A stretch of DNA of 23,515 nucleotides. Source: a virus. The stretch is taken from the IMG/VR virus record IMGVR_UViG_3300021364_000407, positions 1 to 23,515 of that record. One strand, given 5' to 3'. The position numbers were made by a program, and so were the translations under genes. Shown here one piece after another: positions 21,454 through 23,515 of the stretch. Every line of letters begins with the position of its first letter. The stretch's first letter is position 1. The notes under the pieces are model-generated. The model was not told where the DNA came from. It worked only from the letters and a program-made list of their open reading frames with translations, and ran no database searches.

Positions 21454-23120
21454 TATAGATAAGACCCCATGTAAGTAAACTCTGAAGATACATCGCCATA
21501 TTCATCCAAGAACCAACGATCACCAGACTCATCCACAAAACTTTCCTGATCTTCTAGACCATCGGAGATAAAACCAAATGGTGCCATATCCTGTTCAATT
21601 TGATTCTTCTGTTCATCATAGATTCTCTGACGGACATCATTGTCTGTCATTTCTTTAAAGTAATCTTGTACTGCTAACCAACAGAAGATTACGAGACACA
21701 TCGCAAGGTCATCGTGACATCCTTCCTCTGCCTCAAACGAATCACGTTTAGAAATGAACGTCGTGAGTTCTGCGATAGTCTCATAGTCTGGGATGATTAA
21801 TTTATCATCCTCAATAAAAGTCTTTAGGTTCAGACATCCAACCTTCTTCACGGTCTTAGACATCTTGACACCGAGTTGTGTTTTCTTTCCAGAGAATCCT
21901 GTGCCGACGATCTGCCCAGCACGTCCTCTCATGGCACACATAAGAATATGATCATACTCCAGATCAAAGTGCATCATGGATGCTACCTGATCTCCAATAT
22001 CATTAACTTCGGTCAGAACGTATGCTCTGTTATATGCTTTCGCTACATCAGTAATAACAGTCGGGAACATGATTGCCTTAATCTCATTGTTCCTGTATCG
22101 TGCTACAAGCCTGTAAGGAAATTTTGTAATGTCAAAAACCAGAAACGCACTATAATCACTGCCCACACCACGGGCAACGTCAACAGTAACAATGTAGTCA
22201 TGTTCTTTCTTAGGTTCTTCATAGACTACCATACCTTTGTTATTATTAGAAATAGGATCTTCATAAACCATAGTGCGAAGTTTGCTCGCAGCAATAAGAG
22301 TATCAACTGATCCAAGAAATTCACACTCAAATTCCTGTGTGAACTGTCGTAATGATGTGTTTGCAATTGTTTGTTCTTTCCACTTAGCGTCTCTACCAGG
22401 AACCTGAGACCAGTGGACTTCTGTGGTGATATATTCATTTTTCTTTCTCTCAGCATCATGCCAAAGTTTATAGAACATGTTCATTCCATTTGGCGTGGAG
22501 ATGATAATAACCTTCGTAGACTTACCAGACGAGATGGTAGGATATACAGAGGAGAAGAACTGTTCTGCGATATGAGTTGGAACGAACGCAAATTCGTCCA
22601 AGAAGATGATGTTGAATGACATACCTCGGACAGCAGAACTGGAGGTAGATGCTGCCATGATCTTAGAACCATTCTCCAGTTCTAGAGATCCTTTGTTCCA
22701 TGACACAATACCTTGTTGCATCCACTTAGGAAGATTCTCATAGGCAAGTTGTAACCTGCCCAAGAGTTCCCTGGACGTAGTAAGTTTGTTTGCCAGAATA
22801 CCAATGTTTACGTTATCATTGAAGATAGCATAATGTAACAGGTAAGATACCACCGTAGTGGACTTACCTGTCTGTCGTGGTAGTTTAGCAATGTTAAATC
22901 GGTTCGTGTGGAACCTGTTAATCATGTCCTCTTGGAAGTCCCACATTTTAAACGGAACAAGACCTTCGTCCAGAGAAACAATTTTGATATAATTTCTAGT
23001 AAAGTAAACTGGATTTTGAGCACACTTCAACCACTCCTGAATTTGTTCGGGAGTAAATTGCATTTCAACATTCGCCGCTTTTAGATTAGGCGAACCTTTA
23101 TATATTTGGTTGGTGCTCAT
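21453..23120 (-). CDS. 17: Terminase large subunit gp17
   Basis: A 555-residue DNA-packaging motor (T4: 610). The N-terminal ATPase has Walker A LPRQTGKST at 80-88, Walker B IIFLDE at 171-176 and the coupling motif STPNG at 208-212. The C-terminal RNase H-like nuclease begins around residue 310 with YIVTVDVARGVGSDYSAFLVFD and ends with GCHDDLAMCLVIF near 480-492, giving the expected acidic metal ligands. The enzyme pumps and cuts DNA into proheads through gp20. The start overlaps the 60-residue gene upstream (ATGA). No recognisable gp16 small terminase is in the window. Confidence 0.97.
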   Translation of the reverse strand: MSTNQIYKGSPNLKAANVEMQFTPEQIQEWLKCAQNPVYFTRNYIKIVSLDEGLVPFKMWDFQEDMINRFHTNRFNIAKLPRQTGKSTTVVSYLLHYAIFNDNVNIGILANKLTTSRELLGRLQLAYENLPKWMQQGIVSWNKGSLELENGSKIMAASTSSSAVRGMSFNIIFLDEFAFVPTHIAEQFFSSVYPTISSGKSTKVIIISTPNGMNMFYKLWHDAERKKNEYITTEVHWSQVPGRDAKWKEQTIANTSLRQFTQEFECEFLGSVDTLIAASKLRTMVYEDPISNNNKGMVVYEEPKKEHDYIVTVDVARGVGSDYSAFLVFDITKFPYRLVARYRNNEIKAIMFPTVITDVAKAYNRAYVLTEVNDIGDQVASMMHFDLEYDHILMCAMRGRAGQIVGTGFSGKKTQLGVKMSKTVKKVGCLNLKTFIEDDKLIIPDYETIAELTTFISKRDSFEAEEGCHDDLAMCLVIFCWLAVQDYFKEMTDNDVRQRIYDEQKNQIEQDMAPFGFISDGLEDQESFVDESGDRWFLDEYGDVSSEFTYMGSYL

Positions 23121-23299
23121 GTAATTTCAGTAAAAATTAAATTTTCGTTATTGTTGATAATAGCAAAATCATCTTCTTTCATGACTTCAGTAGTTTGTCC
23201 AGCAGGAATTACTTTAGTAATCATTTCGCCACTGGTAACTCCACTTAATGTTATTGTGGCATCCAATCCAGTAGGATTTTCAACATGATAAACAGTCAT
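23117..23299 (-). CDS. Small protein upstream of terminase, unknown function
   Basis: A 60-residue protein, predicted mostly beta by eye (VYHVENPTGLDATITLSGV, EMITKVIPAGQTTEVM, DDFAIINNNENLIF), with no cysteine, membrane segment or known motif. It starts one base after the stop of the DUF6321-like gene and overlaps gp17 by four bases, so it belongs to the packaging operon. I do not recognise the family; size and beta content would allow a small structural or accessory role. Confidence 0.65.
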   Translation of the reverse strand: MTVYHVENPTGLDATITLSGVTSGEMITKVIPAGQTTEVMKEDDFAIINNNENLIFTEIT

Positions 23300-23300
23300 A

Positions 23301-23515
23301 CTAACAGTTCCAAGCTCTCAGTGATTTGTTGATTCTAGAATCAGGGTCTCTAGCAGTTTTCTTAGAGGTTAATTTTTTCTTCATACCCTTCATCCTAGCG
23401 CAGAAGGATGCCCTGCGGGGATTTCCAACCTTCTTGCTTGGAGCTTTAAGGTCGCTGCCAGGATTTTCTCTCTCGTAAGACTTTCGTCCCTTCTCATTAA
23501 GTCCTCCATCTTTGC
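23301..23515 (-). CDS. DUF6321-like protein (partial, 5' end beyond window)
   Basis: I read this frame by hand: 70 codons from the right edge to a TAG at 23303-23301. It shows the pattern KDGGLNEKGRKSYEREN, then GSDLKAPSKKVGNPRRASFC, RMKGMKKKL, and a C-terminal DPDSRINKSLRAWNC. This arrangement (GGLN-x-KGR-x-SY, LK-P, N-x-RR-x-SF-x-R-x-x-GM, then a short W-containing end) matches the small basic phage proteins grouped as DUF6321. Function is unknown; strong basic charge suggests nucleic-acid binding. The N-terminus lies outside the window. Confidence 0.7.
   Translation of the reverse strand, partial: KDGGLNEKGRKSYERENPGSDLKAPSKKVGNPRRASFCARMKGMKKKLTSKKTARDPDSRINKSLRAWNC

Overview
This window is the structural and replication core of a T4-like myovirus, most likely a cyanomyovirus infecting marine Synechococcus or Prochlorococcus. 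The T4 homologues keep the order typical of marine T4-like phages: terminase gp17, sheath gp18, tube gp19, portal gp20, a gp67-like core protein, protease gp21, scaffold gp22, capsid gp23, then uvsY, uvsW, gp55, gp47, gp46, gp45, gp44, gp62 and regA. A cyanobacterial host is suggested by hsp20 and by a DUF3110 protein, a family known mainly from cyanobacteria and their phages. No host photosynthesis gene, tRNA, integrase or CRISPR array is visible.

All genes but one are read from the minus strand, so expression runs from high to low coordinates. (1) 23515-13380 is the late virion module: a truncated DUF6321-like gene, a 60-residue unknown, gp17, a small zinc-binding protein, gp18, gp19, gp20, gp67-like, gp21, gp22 and gp23. 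It ends in a strong terminator at 13380-13401. Gaps before gp18, gp19, gp20, gp67-like, gp22 and gp23 carry T4-type late boxes (variants of NATAAATA). (2) 13371-10524 holds a second gp19-like tube-fold protein, uvsY, uvsW and an unknown protein with a possible Sm-like start, all coupled by overlapping stop and start codons. (3) 10464-1942 is a long operon that starts at a sigma70-type promoter and runs through gp55, gp47, DUF3110, gp46, DUF3310, gp45, a 175-residue unknown, a 52-residue AbrB-like protein, gp44, a possible Sm-like protein, a 60-residue possible HTH protein, a Dam-type methylase, a 74-residue unknown, gp62 and regA. It ends in a terminator at 1942-1965. Nearly every junction overlaps by a few bases (ATGA or TAATG type), which implies translational coupling.

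(4) 1943-1 is accessory. A single plus-strand gene (probable 2-oxoglutarate/Fe(II) oxygenase-like) lies divergent to hsp20, which has its own terminator. A LicD-like gene with its own late box runs off the left edge.

The replication operon supplies the sliding clamp, clamp loader, Mre11/Rad50-like nuclease and late sigma factor. Gp45 and gp55 together would be expected to fire the late boxes in front of the virion genes, as in T4. The less familiar content is in the small proteins wedged into the core operons (AbrB-like, possible Sm-like, possible HTH, zinc-binding, DUF3110) and in the left accessory segment. I see no wholly new multi-gene system that I could defend.
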